A stretch of 64,000 nucleotides of DNA, from the NCBI RefSeq assembly GCF_012849095.1, contig NZ_CP051680.1, forward strand, positions 6,692,001-6,756,000. The letters run 5' to 3'. Origin of the DNA: Cohnella herbarum. Lineage in GTDB: Bacteria > Bacillota > Bacilli > Paenibacillales > Paenibacillaceae. The position numbers and the translations under genes were made by a program. This document shows positions 19,696 through 28,634 of the stretch, in pieces (the first letter of the stretch is position 1; each line of letters begins with the position of its first letter). The notes below the pieces were generated by a model. That model was given only the letters and a program-made list of their open reading frames with translations. It did no database searches and was not told the DNA's origin.

Positions 19696-20148
19696 ATGGT
19701 CAACAATGCGCTTGGGAATAACGTTATTACGCAAATCGGGTTATTGGTCAACGATATCGAGAAAACGTCGCAGAAGTACGCCGAATTTTTCGGAATCGAG
19801 AAGCCGAATTGGTTTTGGACGGATACGGCGGATATCGCGCGGACGGAATACCGGGGCGAGCCGTCGGAAGCTAGGGCGAAGCTGGCTTTCTTCGATATGG
19901 GATCGCTGCAGTTGGAATTAATTGAACCCGACCATAATCCGAGCACTTGGCGCGAGTCGCTTGAACGGAACGGAGAGGGGTTTCACCATATTGCGTTCAT
20001 GGTTAAAGGAATGAAGGAAAAGATCGCGGTATTGGAAGCCGGAGGAATGCAACTGCTGCAGAAGGGCGAATATACCGGAGGACGGTACGCCTATATGGAT
20101 ACCTTCCAAGACCTGAAAGTTCTGGTTGAGCTTCTCGAGAACGATTAA
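19696..20148 (+). CDS. VOC (glyoxalase/dioxygenase-fold) family protein
   Basis: 150 residues, SD AAGAGGAG. The vicinal-oxygen-chelate fold is seen in TQIGLLVNDIEKTSQKYAEFFG at the start, LELIEPDHNPSTW in the middle, FHHIAFMVKGM for the second module, and YAYMDTFQDLKVLVELLE at the end. It resembles methylmalonyl-CoA epimerase/lactoylglutathione lyase relatives; the metal ligands appear to be His/Glu. It may form a two-gene unit with the reductase 19 bp downstream. Confidence 0.88.
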   Translation: MVNNALGNNVITQIGLLVNDIEKTSQKYAEFFGIEKPNWFWTDTADIARTEYRGEPSEARAKLAFFDMGSLQLELIEPDHNPSTWRESLERNGEGFHHIAFMVKGMKEKIAVLEAGGMQLLQKGEYTGGRYAYMDTFQDLKVLVELLEND

Positions 20149-20167
20149 GCTGGCAAAGGGGATTCCA

Positions 20168-20869
20168 ATGAATATTCTAATAACCGGAGCGGGTAGAGGT
20201 TTAGGGTTGCAATTAACGAAATTGGCCGTCGAGAGAGGCCACGAGGTGATCGCGTGCATCCGCGAAATATCCGATGCCTCCGAGGGGTTATTTGCATTGG
20301 CCGCTCGAAGTCCGGATTTGGTGCACATCGAGCGAATGAACGTGACGCGCGAGGAAGAAGTCGCGGGATTAGCGGAAAAGCTAAGCCAAGATTCGGTGAA
20401 GCTGGACGGCGTAATTAACAACGCAGGGGTGTTATTGGGACGGGAACACAAATTAGATACGCTTCCGATGCATCTGCTAAAGCTAACTTTCGAAGTGAAT
20501 CTGTTCGGTCCGATGTGCGTTGCGAAACATATGGCACCCTTGATGAAGGAGAACTCCGACGCTATGGTGATCAATATTTCATCCGAGGCCGGAAGCATGG
20601 CCTTGGCCTATGGCGGCGATTATCCGTACGCGATTTCCAAGACCGCGCTGAACATGTTCTCGAAGCAATTGAACTCAGAGCTGCATCCGCGGGGAATCAG
20701 GGTGCTTGCCGTGCATCCGGGATGGATTCGCACGGATATGGGCGGAAACAAGGCTCCGATGGAAGCATCGGAAAGCGCGATGGGAATTCTTGATCTGATC
20801 GAGCGTAAGACCAAAGTCAGCGAGGAATTAATCTTCGTGGATCATACCGGGCGATCAATGCCATTATAG
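20168..20869 (+). CDS. Short-chain dehydrogenase/reductase
   Basis: ATG at 20168 is preceded by AAAGGGGA. 233 residues with a classical SDR layout: TGAGRGLG nucleotide loop, NNAGVL, ISSEAGS with the Ser, and YAISK with the catalytic Tyr and Lys. The C-terminus is short, as in C-factor-like carbonyl reductases. Substrate unknown. Transcription ends at the strong bidirectional terminator just downstream. Confidence 0.92.
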   Translation: MNILITGAGRGLGLQLTKLAVERGHEVIACIREISDASEGLFALAARSPDLVHIERMNVTREEEVAGLAEKLSQDSVKLDGVINNAGVLLGREHKLDTLPMHLLKLTFEVNLFGPMCVAKHMAPLMKENSDAMVINISSEAGSMALAYGGDYPYAISKTALNMFSKQLNSELHPRGIRVLAVHPGWIRTDMGGNKAPMEASESAMGILDLIERKTKVSEELIFVDHTGRSMPL

Positions 20870-20882
20870 TATTTGAAGCGTT

Positions 20883-20929
20883 AAAAGGCGCGTAACGGGG
20901 GAATAAACTTCCTCGGTTACGCGCCTTTT
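20883..20929. terminator. Bidirectional terminator between convergent genes
   Basis: AAAAGGCGCGTAAC and GTTACGCGCCTTTT form a perfect 14-bp stem with a 19-base loop. The A and T runs on both sides let it serve the SDR gene (plus) and the DUF3298-like gene (minus). Confidence 0.88.
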
Positions 20930-20935
20930 GATATT

Positions 20936-21544
20936 TTAATACATGAGAATCCCTAACGGTCCATCTTCGTCTATAATGTCTTGAATTTCGAACACGGAGA
21001 TCGGGAAGTAAGGAAACCCCCACACATAGGGAACGATGGCGTACAAAGGGAAATAGATGACCAAGGATTTGTCGGCGATATAGAAGTCCTGGTCGGGCGT
21101 AATTCCCGGATAATCGACGAGCAAAGGTAACTTTCTTGCTTTGATCTGGGTCTGAATGATCGCGTTTAAGCGTGCCTCGTAATTAGAACCGGGCTTAAAC
21201 AATTGCCCTAACTTGTAGCTGCGGCCGGTGTCGGCATCGAAGGTGAGAGATTTCTGTAACGTATTGCCGTGAGCTCCGCCCGTGAATTCATAGTTAAGCA
21301 GCGAAAGGCTGAGCACGCCTCTTTGATTGTTTTTGATCTCGAAGGTGCCATCCATTTGCTGTATGTCTTTGCTTGGAAAGCCTTGCTCCTTCAGCAACTG
21401 CTGGTTGGCCGCGGCAATCGCTTTATTCATTGCCTCCTGCGCGGCGGGAGTCGTGCCTCCGTTTACGTAGGGGACGTTAATCTTTACGTTCTTGGCGGTC
21501 ATCGTTCGGATTCGGATCGGGAGCATCAACGTTTGGCCGTTCAT
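20936..21544 (-). CDS. DUF3298/DUF4163-type protein, no signal peptide
   Basis: Start chosen at the ATG reading MNGQTLML, about 8 bases after AAGGGGG; a nearer in-frame ATG is too close to the SD. 202 residues. N-terminal strands (VKINVPYVNG) lead to a DUF4163-like region, and EFTGGAHGNTLQKSLTFDADTGRSYKLGQLF is the signature of DUF3298, the domain found in PdaC-like and anti-sigma-V relatives. Unlike many family members it lacks a signal sequence or membrane helix. Function unknown. Confidence 0.8.
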   Translation of the reverse strand: MNGQTLMLPIRIRTMTAKNVKINVPYVNGGTTPAAQEAMNKAIAAANQQLLKEQGFPSKDIQQMDGTFEIKNNQRGVLSLSLLNYEFTGGAHGNTLQKSLTFDADTGRSYKLGQLFKPGSNYEARLNAIIQTQIKARKLPLLVDYPGITPDQDFYIADKSLVIYFPLYAIVPYVWGFPYFPISVFEIQDIIDEDGPLGILMY

Positions 21545-21616
21545 CCTCATTCCCCCTTGCCTATGGGCTGTTGTCATCCCAGTTTATGCAAGGGAATAGA
21601 TTCGGTTCGCTCGCGG

Positions 21617-23551
21617 TCAGCTTGCAGGCGTTAGGGGCAGCAACAAAGTAATGACGTAACCTGTCTTCTCATCGTCCGCCGTGATTACGCCGCCTATAAG
21701 CGCCGCTTGTTCTGCGATGGCTTGCAAACTGAACCCGAGATCCTTGGCCGAATAATCATGCTCCTCCAAGTGAATTAATTGCATGTTAAGCGTCTTCATA
21801 TCCGATCGGATGATGAATTGAAAATGAAAAGGCTTGCGAGATCCATGCTTGATTCCTAAACTTAATCCTTCTTGCAAAGTTTGAAATACGATCCTTTTCT
21901 GAAACGTGCTCAACGCTAGAGGAAGCAAATCGAATTGACTGTCGACTTGGCAGCCGGTTAGATGCTCCTTCTCCCGGATTAAAGCTCCGATCGAGCCGAG
22001 CAAATCATAATAAGAGGCATCGTCGCGAAGCAAACGCACGGATTGTCGAATATCCTCCAGTCCTCTTCTTACGAGGTCTTGGGAAGCTTCGAGCTTCTCT
22101 TCGGCTAAGTCATGATCCTTCGCGATCAAACGCTTGGCCGCTTCCAATTGGATAATGGTCGCGCTTAACGTGTGCCCGACCGTGTCGTGAATGCTTCCGG
22201 TAATGCGATGCCGTTCTTCTAGAATCATCGCTTCCGCCAACGCTTCCGCATTTTCGCGCATGGATGCTCCCAACTGTTCATGGGCCGTCTCCAATTGCTC
22301 AGTTCTCTCTTGGAGCTGTTGCGTGCGGGTTTGTACGACGTTTTCCAAGGAACGGTTAAATTCGGTTAACTGCCGATTCATTCCCGTGTATCGATGCATG
22401 ATAACGCGGATCAGGCAGACGACGAAGAGGAACAGACCCCAGAACAAGGAATCGGCGGGCAAGCGATGCACCCAGAGCATTCGTTCGTTAAACCATTCGG
22501 GTAAATGAAAGATCAGAATAAAGCGGTACATATGGATGAGAGAAATGACGGTTAAGGAAGTAAAGCCGGCGAGCAACCAGATCGATTCTAGATCTTTTCT
22601 AGAACGATAGGCCGTCCACAGCGTCCAAGATACGGCTATGAACACCACGGCGAATAGAGGGCCAAACGAATTTATCGTAAAAGAATAATACCACCTCGGA
22701 TTCGCAAGCGCGGCGATAATGGTAAGAACGGTATCGGCAAGCATCACCCACAGCAAAAAGGAGATCTTACGCCGGTTGATCGTCGGAAATACATGTCGCA
22801 GCACTCCGATAAAAGCGAACGTCGCCAACGACAAGCAACTATCATGAAAGTAGGCAAGTTGCGGGATATCCCATATCACCTGCAAAAGAAGGTTGCGAAC
22901 GAGCGCGGCAAATCCTCCGGAAAACGCGAGAAGAGCGAAGAATAGATAGAGCCTGTCCCGTTGCGTCGCATAGAGTCCGAGCGCGATAATTCCGCTGAAT
23001 AAGAGCAGGGTTCCCAGAATGAGATTATCCAGATCGTTAATCAGAATGATATTCAGCAAGCTGGATTTATTCCCGATGACGACGGATGCGGCGAGAGGGG
23101 AATGCTTCGCGTATTTGACGAGAAGATCGACGTGGTCCGGCGCGGGCAAAGGTACGGCGATCATTTTCCAATGAAATCCCGTGTGTACTTGTTTAGTCTT
23201 AAGGATGTAATCGTAGAGGATCGCTCCATCCGCATACGCTTTGATACTCCCGACGCGGAGGACGAATAGTTGAGGATCTGCCCAACCGTTCCGCGGAATC
23301 GGTACTCTAATCCAATAAGCTTTCGCGGGAATCACGGTGCCGGGTACATGATCCTGCCAGCCTTCCGAAGGGGGGTGAGCGTCTTCGAAAGAACGAGCGG
23401 GAGCCCAGCTCCATCTGTCGGGATTTAACTGTATGGCGTTGCTATCCCTCTGCTGAAAGGCGGTTAAAGCAAGGCCGATGCATAGGATCAAGGCGGTCAA
23501 GCCCAATAAAATACGAAATAGAGGGATATGGGTTGTTAGAAAACGGATCAT
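21617..23551 (-). CDS. 7TM histidine kinase with degraded ATP-binding domain
   Basis: ATG at 23551 overlaps the preceding kinase stop (ATGA). 644 residues: signal/first helix, extracellular 7TMR-DISM-like domain, seven membrane helices to about residue 400, coiled coil, then HisKA_3 with an intact H-box (GSIHDTVGHTL). The ATPase domain looks inactive. Where the sister kinase has QEGMTNGLKHG this one reads QEGLSLGIKHG, losing the N-box Asn. The G1 Asp-x-Gly is replaced by HLEEH, and the GFGL loop is GFSL. It probably works as a signalling partner phosphorylated by the upstream kinase, not as an independent kinase. Confidence 0.85.
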   Translation of the reverse strand: MIRFLTTHIPLFRILLGLTALILCIGLALTAFQQRDSNAIQLNPDRWSWAPARSFEDAHPPSEGWQDHVPGTVIPAKAYWIRVPIPRNGWADPQLFVLRVGSIKAYADGAILYDYILKTKQVHTGFHWKMIAVPLPAPDHVDLLVKYAKHSPLAASVVIGNKSSLLNIILINDLDNLILGTLLLFSGIIALGLYATQRDRLYLFFALLAFSGGFAALVRNLLLQVIWDIPQLAYFHDSCLSLATFAFIGVLRHVFPTINRRKISFLLWVMLADTVLTIIAALANPRWYYSFTINSFGPLFAVVFIAVSWTLWTAYRSRKDLESIWLLAGFTSLTVISLIHMYRFILIFHLPEWFNERMLWVHRLPADSLFWGLFLFVVCLIRVIMHRYTGMNRQLTEFNRSLENVVQTRTQQLQERTEQLETAHEQLGASMRENAEALAEAMILEERHRITGSIHDTVGHTLSATIIQLEAAKRLIAKDHDLAEEKLEASQDLVRRGLEDIRQSVRLLRDDASYYDLLGSIGALIREKEHLTGCQVDSQFDLLPLALSTFQKRIVFQTLQEGLSLGIKHGSRKPFHFQFIIRSDMKTLNMQLIHLEEHDYSAKDLGFSLQAIAEQAALIGGVITADDEKTGYVITLLLPLTPAS

Positions 23552-25509
23552 CCTCGGGTCACCTCTTCCGGCTGCGCATGCGCTTGAAAGGGTAAAGTTA
23601 GCGTAAGCACGCAACCGGGATTGCCTGGTTCGACGGCCATGTGCCCGCCTAGGTTAGCGACTCTCTCCGACATCGCCTTCAGTCCGAATCCGAAGGTGGA
23701 GGGAGTGTAGGTTAGCCCGTCGCTAATCAACCGAAATTGTAACCGAGTGCCGGAGACGGTTAAGGAAAAGTCGAAGCGCGTGCTGCCGCCGTGTTTTAAC
23801 CCGTTAGTCATCCCCTCCTGCAGCGCTTGATAGAGGACTCTCTTCTGCAGCGTCGTTAGGGAATCCGGCAACGGGTTTATCCGGCTTACGATCGTGACTC
23901 CCGTCGTTTGTTCCGTCTCGCGGATTAATTCCTTCAAGGCGGATTGCAGATCGTAGCTGGAAGAATCGTCCCGTAGCAGGCGCACGGAATTGCGGATTTC
24001 TTCCAGTCCGCGCCGAACCAAGCTTTGAGAAGCGTCAAGCTTCTCTAGCGCTAAATCCGGATCCCGCTTAAGCAAGCGTTTCGCGGCTTCAAGCTGGACG
24101 ATCGTGGCGGTTAACGCATGGCCGATCGTATCGTGAATCGTCCCGGTTAAGAGATGCCGCTCCTCCAGAACCATGGAAGAAGCGATCGCTTCCGCGGTTC
24201 CTCTCATCGTAATGGTCAACTGGGTATTCGCGTCCCGAAGCTGCGTTTCTCTTTCGAGTAACTCTTCCGTACGCTTGCGGACGTTGGATTCCAAGGAAAG
24301 GTTAAAAGCCTTTAACTGCTCATTGATTAAGCCGAACCGAAAAATAATAATGCGAAACAGGCAAATGAGAAATAAGAATAGCGAGATGGACAAGACATCG
24401 AAGGGCAGCTTGAAAAGCAAGGGAACTTTCCGTTCAAGCAGAACGTAGAACATCGGCAAATAGGTGCGAAGCACGTGAATGAGAGCGAATGTGCATACGA
24501 TGAAAAAACCGGCAAGCATCCAAATGGATTCCGGTCCCTGCCTTTCCTGGTAAGCGCTCCATATCGAGTGAAATACGACCCCGGCCGTAACAAGAAACAC
24601 CGTTAATAGCGGATAGCTAAGCAACCAACCGAACCATTTCATATCCAAGAAGATCGCGCTGAATAAGGTGACGATGACGAAGCCTAAGAGCACCCATCGG
24701 ATAGCTCGAAGAATGCCAGCCTGCGCGGAACCGAACACTTCAATCATAATGTTGACGAATCCATAGACGCCGAGCGGGAAGATGACGTGCTCCATAAAGC
24801 TGACCCATGGCTGATCCCAGATGACTTGCAGCAGGTAATTCCGGGCAATCGAAGCGTAACACCCGCAGAACGCAAGCAAGGCAAAATAAAGATGAAGCCG
24901 ATCCCGACGAACGAAATACAATCCGAGGGCAACGAACAGGCTGAAGAGAAAGAGACCGGCAAGCAGGAAGGCGTAGGTATCCTTTTGGATGAAATACGTA
25001 AAAATATCGCCTTTTCCAACGAAATGAATCGAAGGCAGAGGACGCGAGGAGTCGCGATTGTCGAGCAGGACGTACACTTCCGAAGGGATAGGGGCGGGTA
25101 ACGGAACCAAGTTCCAATGGTAGAACAGATTCAGCCGATGGTGTTCGGCTTGGGGGTCGTAAGTATAAAGAAGGCGTTGGTTATCGTACACGGATAGAGC
25201 GACGGCGTTGAAGATCAATAATTGCGGTTCGCGCGCGGAGCTCTTGTCCAATGGGATTTGCAACCAATATGGACTGCTTGTTTCCAGATTAGGGGATTTG
25301 TTCGGATAGGGCAACCATACGCCTCGGGGCGGCGAAGAGTCGTGAAATGAACGGGCGGGAGCCCAAAGCCATCGATCGGATTTCAATCCGGAAGCTTCAT
25401 CGCTTTTCCCTACGGATCCAAGTCCCCAGCCTATGAGTACAAGGAATCCTAGCAATACCGTTAACGTGCGCAGCAACGGTAGATGATTGCGAATACCGCC
25501 TCCGACCAA
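23548..25509 (-). CDS. 7TM sensor histidine kinase (NarL-system, HisKA_3)
   Basis: TTG start with GGGGGA 7 bases upstream. 653 residues, same architecture as the gene after it: N-terminal helix, extracellular domain (WAPARSFHD... PYWLQIPLD), seven helices of 7TMR-DISM type, coiled coil and HisKA_3 (GTIHDTIGHAL). Its ATPase domain keeps N-box QEGMTNGLKHG, an SDG in place of DNG, GFGLKAMSERV and a final GCVLTLTLPF. It is the likely active kinase for the regulator encoded 90 bp upstream. Signal unknown. Confidence 0.92.
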   Translation of the reverse strand: MVGGGIRNHLPLLRTLTVLLGFLVLIGWGLGSVGKSDEASGLKSDRWLWAPARSFHDSSPPRGVWLPYPNKSPNLETSSPYWLQIPLDKSSAREPQLLIFNAVALSVYDNQRLLYTYDPQAEHHRLNLFYHWNLVPLPAPIPSEVYVLLDNRDSSRPLPSIHFVGKGDIFTYFIQKDTYAFLLAGLFLFSLFVALGLYFVRRDRLHLYFALLAFCGCYASIARNYLLQVIWDQPWVSFMEHVIFPLGVYGFVNIMIEVFGSAQAGILRAIRWVLLGFVIVTLFSAIFLDMKWFGWLLSYPLLTVFLVTAGVVFHSIWSAYQERQGPESIWMLAGFFIVCTFALIHVLRTYLPMFYVLLERKVPLLFKLPFDVLSISLFLFLICLFRIIIFRFGLINEQLKAFNLSLESNVRKRTEELLERETQLRDANTQLTITMRGTAEAIASSMVLEERHLLTGTIHDTIGHALTATIVQLEAAKRLLKRDPDLALEKLDASQSLVRRGLEEIRNSVRLLRDDSSSYDLQSALKELIRETEQTTGVTIVSRINPLPDSLTTLQKRVLYQALQEGMTNGLKHGGSTRFDFSLTVSGTRLQFRLISDGLTYTPSTFGFGLKAMSERVANLGGHMAVEPGNPGCVLTLTLPFQAHAQPEEVTRG

Positions 25510-25590
25510 CCTTCATTCCCCCAAGCGATGCAGCCCTTTATAGGTATAAGAATCTGATCTTATTGTAACTCGGGGGCACAACGCGGCACA

Positions 25591-25609
25591 GTGACGAGGG
25601 TCATATGAC
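25591..25609 (-). promoter_or_regulatory. Possible regulator-binding site upstream of the tandem kinases
   Basis: GTGAC-N4-GTCATATGAC. The same pattern occurs before the response regulator gene. It overlaps the end of the regulator coding sequence and lies about 80 bp upstream of the kinase start on the minus strand, so part of it is constrained by codons. Tentative autoregulatory site. Confidence 0.35.
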
Positions 25610-26260
25610 AGTCATGTCTTTGAGCCAGATCACGGCTTGCGTGCGGTCGTTCGTACCGATTTTATCGTATATCGCGCTGATATAGTTCTTAACGGTTCCC
25701 TCGCTCATGAACAACAGTTGCGCGATTTCCCGATTATTGCGTCCTTCGACCATCAAGGCGATGATGCTCATCTCCCGATTCGTGAACTTGAGGTCGGAAG
25801 TTCTACCGCGTGCTCGGGCAGGCGGCGTGCGTCCGGGAGACGGAGCGGATAAGCGCGCGGCCAATTTCACGGCAATCGAAGACGGTAGCATGATTTCTCC
25901 CCTAGCCGCTTCGCGTACCGCTTGGAGCAGCTTCTCCGCGGGAATGTCTTTCAACAGGAAACCGACAGCCCCGCCAGCCAGAGCGTCGATAATATATTCG
26001 TCTTCGTCGAAGGTCGTCAGCACGAGCACCTTCGTATGAGGAGAATCGACGCGCAGCTTCTTGACCGCCTCGATGCCGGTCATGACGGGCATGCGGATGT
26101 CCATGAGAACCAAGTCCGGATCGTGAATGGCGACTAGCCGGCAAGCTTCCTCGCCGTTCTCGGCGGTGGCTATGACTTCGATATCGTCCTCTAATTGAAG
26201 AATCGTTTGCAAGCCGTCCCTCATGAGCGTTTGGTCGTCCGCGATCAATATTCTTAACAT
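25601..26260 (-). CDS. NarL/LuxR-family response regulator
   Basis: ATG at 26260 follows GAAAGGGGAG. 219 residues. Receiver domain: IADDQTLMRDGL, phospho-Asp in LVLMDIRMPVMTGIEA (near 54), Thr in VLVLTTFDED, Lys in FLLKDIPAEKL. A short proline/arginine linker joins a LuxR helix-turn-helix (FTNREMSIIALMVEGRNNREIAQLLFMSEGTVKNYISAI). First gene of a minus-strand unit with two paralogous kinases; relatives (LiaR, YxjL, YvfU types) respond to envelope or membrane stress. Confidence 0.95.
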   Translation of the reverse strand: MLRILIADDQTLMRDGLQTILQLEDDIEVIATAENGEEACRLVAIHDPDLVLMDIRMPVMTGIEAVKKLRVDSPHTKVLVLTTFDEDEYIIDALAGGAVGFLLKDIPAEKLLQAVREAARGEIMLPSSIAVKLAARLSAPSPGRTPPARARGRTSDLKFTNREMSIIALMVEGRNNREIAQLLFMSEGTVKNYISAIYDKIGTNDRTQAVIWLKDMTVI

Positions 26261-26352
26261 GCGTTTCTCCCCTTTCTTTTCCATTATAGAGGAACATTTA
26301 ATTTTGAACAGTATAGATGGCAAAACATGCTTACATAATCATGACCGAAGAG

Positions 26353-26378
26353 GTGACACGCGTCACTGGTCATATGAC
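26353..26378. promoter_or_regulatory. Dyad in the divergent regulator/HD-GYP promoter region
   Basis: GTGAC-N4-GTCAC, two bases, then the 10-bp palindrome GTCATATGAC. It is centred between the minus-strand response regulator and the plus-strand HD-GYP gene, a plausible place for autoregulation and for linking the HD-GYP gene to the same signal. Confidence 0.5.
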
Positions 26379-26451
26379 GGAAGGATTAGATAGGATGAGT
26401 ACATAAGGCGGGGACAAGCTTACGTCCCGCTTGCGGAAGGGAGTCGAAAGT

Positions 26452-27606
26452 ATGATTATTTTGCATACGAATCAGTGTCGCCCGGGCATGAAGCTGGGGC
26501 GATCGATCTATACAGAGCAAGGACACGTGTTGGCGGGAAGAGGATTCGTGCTTACGGCGAACGCGATTAACAAGCTGCAACAGTTAGGATTGCCGTACCT
26601 TCATATCGAGGAGCAGGGAACGGAGGACATCGCTCCCGACCAAGCGATCCGAGACGAGACGATCATCGTGCTGCACGGGGCGTTAACGCATGTCATGGAA
26701 GAGCTTGCGGGAGGGGCTAAGGAGAAGCTGTCGCCGGCGATCGTGAGATTTTGTTTCGATGCGTCCAAGCTTCTGGTCGACGATCTGAAATCGCGCCGTA
26801 ACGATCTTTGTTTGCCGGTTCATCTAGCGACCACGCTTGCGGACGGGGACAAGCAGCATTTTCTGGAGCATGCGATGAACGTCGGAGTCTGCGCGACCCG
26901 TTTGGGTCTCGATGAGGGTTTGGTTGGCGAAGATCTGCAGGCGTTAGCCATAGGGGCGATGTTCCACGATATCGGCCGGCTCTTGTTGCCCGACGGCTTG
27001 AAGGCGAGGGTGACGCAGAACGACAAACAGTACATGACGCACGCCGAGCTCGGATTCAAGCTGCTGCGGGATAGCGGATTTCCGCTGATGGCGGCGCACT
27101 GCGCTTTATTCCATCACGAGAGGATGGACGGAAGCGGTTATCCCTTCGGGCTGGAAGGAAGAAAGATACATCCCCATCATCAATGGATCAGCATTTTCGA
27201 TATGTTCGATACGCTCGTCAATGGACGCGGCAATGGCATTCCGATGCTGCCTCACGAAGCTTTGGAGGTATTGTACGGCGGAGCCGGCTCGCTCTATGAC
27301 ATGGATAAAGTACGCAATTTGCGGGACAATATGGCCTTGTTTCCGAGAGGCACCACGGTGCGCTTAAGCACGGGAGAGCTCGGGGTGGTGTCCGCTCTTC
27401 ACGAGGATACGAAGCAAAGGCCGATCGTCCGCGTTATCCGCACGCCGGAAGGGCAATTGCTGGCGAAGCCTTACGAGGTGGATCTCAAGAGCAAGCTCGA
27501 CCTCATGATTAGCGGCGTCGGAAGCGATAAATCGGGTAAGCTGTTAATCGGAAGCGAGCCGGAGCAAAAGGAAAGACGTTCGAACAAAGTGTTCCATCTT
27601 GTGTAA
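26452..27606 (+). CDS. HD-GYP cyclic-di-GMP phosphodiesterase-like protein
   Basis: ATG at 26452 follows GGAAGGGAG. 384 residues. N-terminal DUF3391-like region (LHTNQCRPGMKLGRSIY...), then the HD-GYP core: HAMNVGVCATRLG, FHDIGRLLLPDGL with the HD pair, MTHAELGFKLL, FHHERMDGSGYPFGLEG with the GYP element, and FDMFDTLVNGR. All metal-binding His/Asp positions that can be checked by eye are present, so it is probably active in c-di-GMP hydrolysis. A C-terminal domain of about 90 residues carries strands suited to nucleotide or protein binding. Transcribed away from the NarL-type operon across a shared control region. Confidence 0.93.
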   Translation: MIILHTNQCRPGMKLGRSIYTEQGHVLAGRGFVLTANAINKLQQLGLPYLHIEEQGTEDIAPDQAIRDETIIVLHGALTHVMEELAGGAKEKLSPAIVRFCFDASKLLVDDLKSRRNDLCLPVHLATTLADGDKQHFLEHAMNVGVCATRLGLDEGLVGEDLQALAIGAMFHDIGRLLLPDGLKARVTQNDKQYMTHAELGFKLLRDSGFPLMAAHCALFHHERMDGSGYPFGLEGRKIHPHHQWISIFDMFDTLVNGRGNGIPMLPHEALEVLYGGAGSLYDMDKVRNLRDNMALFPRGTTVRLSTGELGVVSALHEDTKQRPIVRVIRTPEGQLLAKPYEVDLKSKLDLMISGVGSDKSGKLLIGSEPEQKERRSNKVFHLV

Positions 27607-27640
27607 TTAGCCGATACAAAAAAATCCAGTCGCGAAATTC

Positions 27641-27669
27641 TTGACTTTTTCTTCGAAAAATCCTATCCT
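27641..27669 (+). promoter_or_regulatory. SigA-type promoter of tRNA-Thr(CGT)
   Basis: TTGACT at 27641-27646, 17-bp spacer, TATCCT at 27664-27669; predicted start about 6 bases before the tRNA. Confidence 0.65.
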
Positions 27670-27681
27670 AATATAGGATTT

Positions 27682-27757
<76 letters not shown>

Positions 27758-27773
27758 CTAATATTTCAATTAA

Positions 27774-27810
27774 AGCGCACTTTCCGGGTTGTCGGAGGGA
27801 GCGTTTTTTT
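27774..27810 (+). terminator. Terminator of the tRNA-Thr(CGT) gene
   Basis: AGCGCACTTTCCG pairs, with a few wobbles and one mismatch, with CGGAGGGAGCG around GGTTGT, followed by seven T. Confidence 0.65.
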
Positions 27811-27869
27811 CATTATGTTTAAAATGCAGCCCTCCATCTCTTATGAGAGACCGAGGGCTGTTCATTATT

Positions 27870-28589
27870 TTATCCGTTAACGATCGACTTATCCATCAGC
27901 CGCTTAGTAAAGACGATAAGCCTCTCCTCGTGCTCCCGTTTTTTCCTGCTGTATTTTCCGGTGCACGTAATGAGATTAAGCCGGGGCTCATCCGCATGTC
28001 CGAAAATTCTTTGGATGGGTGCTTCGGAAGTTCGGAAGCTCTCGACGGATTCAACGATGAATGGGATAGAATAACCCTTATCGTTCTTTACGATAACGGA
28101 ATCGCCCTTCTTGAGCTTCTTGAGATCGAAGAAAACGGCCGGACCTTCGTAAGAATCGACATGCCCGTCCATTATCGCGTTTCCGACAGCGCCAGGTAAA
28201 ATGCCGCTGGATAAGTACCCTACTCTTCCCGTGCTGTTCGGAACTCCCATTTGCCCCTTGCTTGTGACGCTAACGGGTTCGATATCGGCATGAACGTCAA
28301 TCGCGGGAATGTAAATTCTTGCCGGAGTAATTCCTTTGCTCGCGCTCTTTATCTTGGGTTTCTCGACTCTCTTGAGTTCCTGGACTTTGGGCTCGACGTT
28401 AGGGACTTTCGATGCCTGCGGCTCCTTCGACTCCTTCGATTCCTTCGATTCCATAACCTTATTCTCGGTACTCGTAGGGTTCGTGGGTAAATCTTGAACG
28501 ATTTTCTCGCTCTGGCTCTGTTTGCCGCAATTCGTGCTTCCGACGAGGATAGCGATCGTAAGAACAAGCAAAGGCCATTTTTTCATCAT
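27870..28589 (-). CDS. Class F-like sortase, lipoprotein-anchored
   Basis: 239 residues. The N-terminus is a lipoprotein signal (hydrophobic run ending VGSTNC), unusual for sortases, which normally use a membrane helix. A charged linker with repeated ESK units reaches to about residue 80. The catalytic domain follows: IYIPAIDVHADIEPV, MDGHVDSYEGPAVFFDL with the catalytic His, LNLITCTG with the Cys of the TLxTC motif, and the Arg in EERLIVF. The GHVDSxxGPAVFF pattern matches class F enzymes. The LPKTG protein encoded just upstream on the same strand is the obvious substrate. Confidence 0.88.
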   Translation of the reverse strand: MMKKWPLLVLTIAILVGSTNCGKQSQSEKIVQDLPTNPTSTENKVMESKESKESKEPQASKVPNVEPKVQELKRVEKPKIKSASKGITPARIYIPAIDVHADIEPVSVTSKGQMGVPNSTGRVGYLSSGILPGAVGNAIMDGHVDSYEGPAVFFDLKKLKKGDSVIVKNDKGYSIPFIVESVESFRTSEAPIQRIFGHADEPRLNLITCTGKYSRKKREHEERLIVFTKRLMDKSIVNG

Positions 28590-28634
28590 AAAGAATAAAG
28601 AGGGGAGATGCTCGATCCCCTCTTTGCGCTCCTT
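28590..28634 (-). promoter_or_regulatory. Hairpin between the sortase SD and its start codon
   Basis: On the minus strand AAGGAG (28634-28629) is followed by 3 bases, a perfect 10-bp hairpin (AAAGAGGGGA/TCCCCTCTTT, 28625-28597), 7 bases and the ATG. Linear spacing is about 39 bases, far too long; with the hairpin folded it is about 10. The hairpin plus UCUUUAUUCUUU could also act as a partial terminator for the LPKTG gene. Confidence 0.6.
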
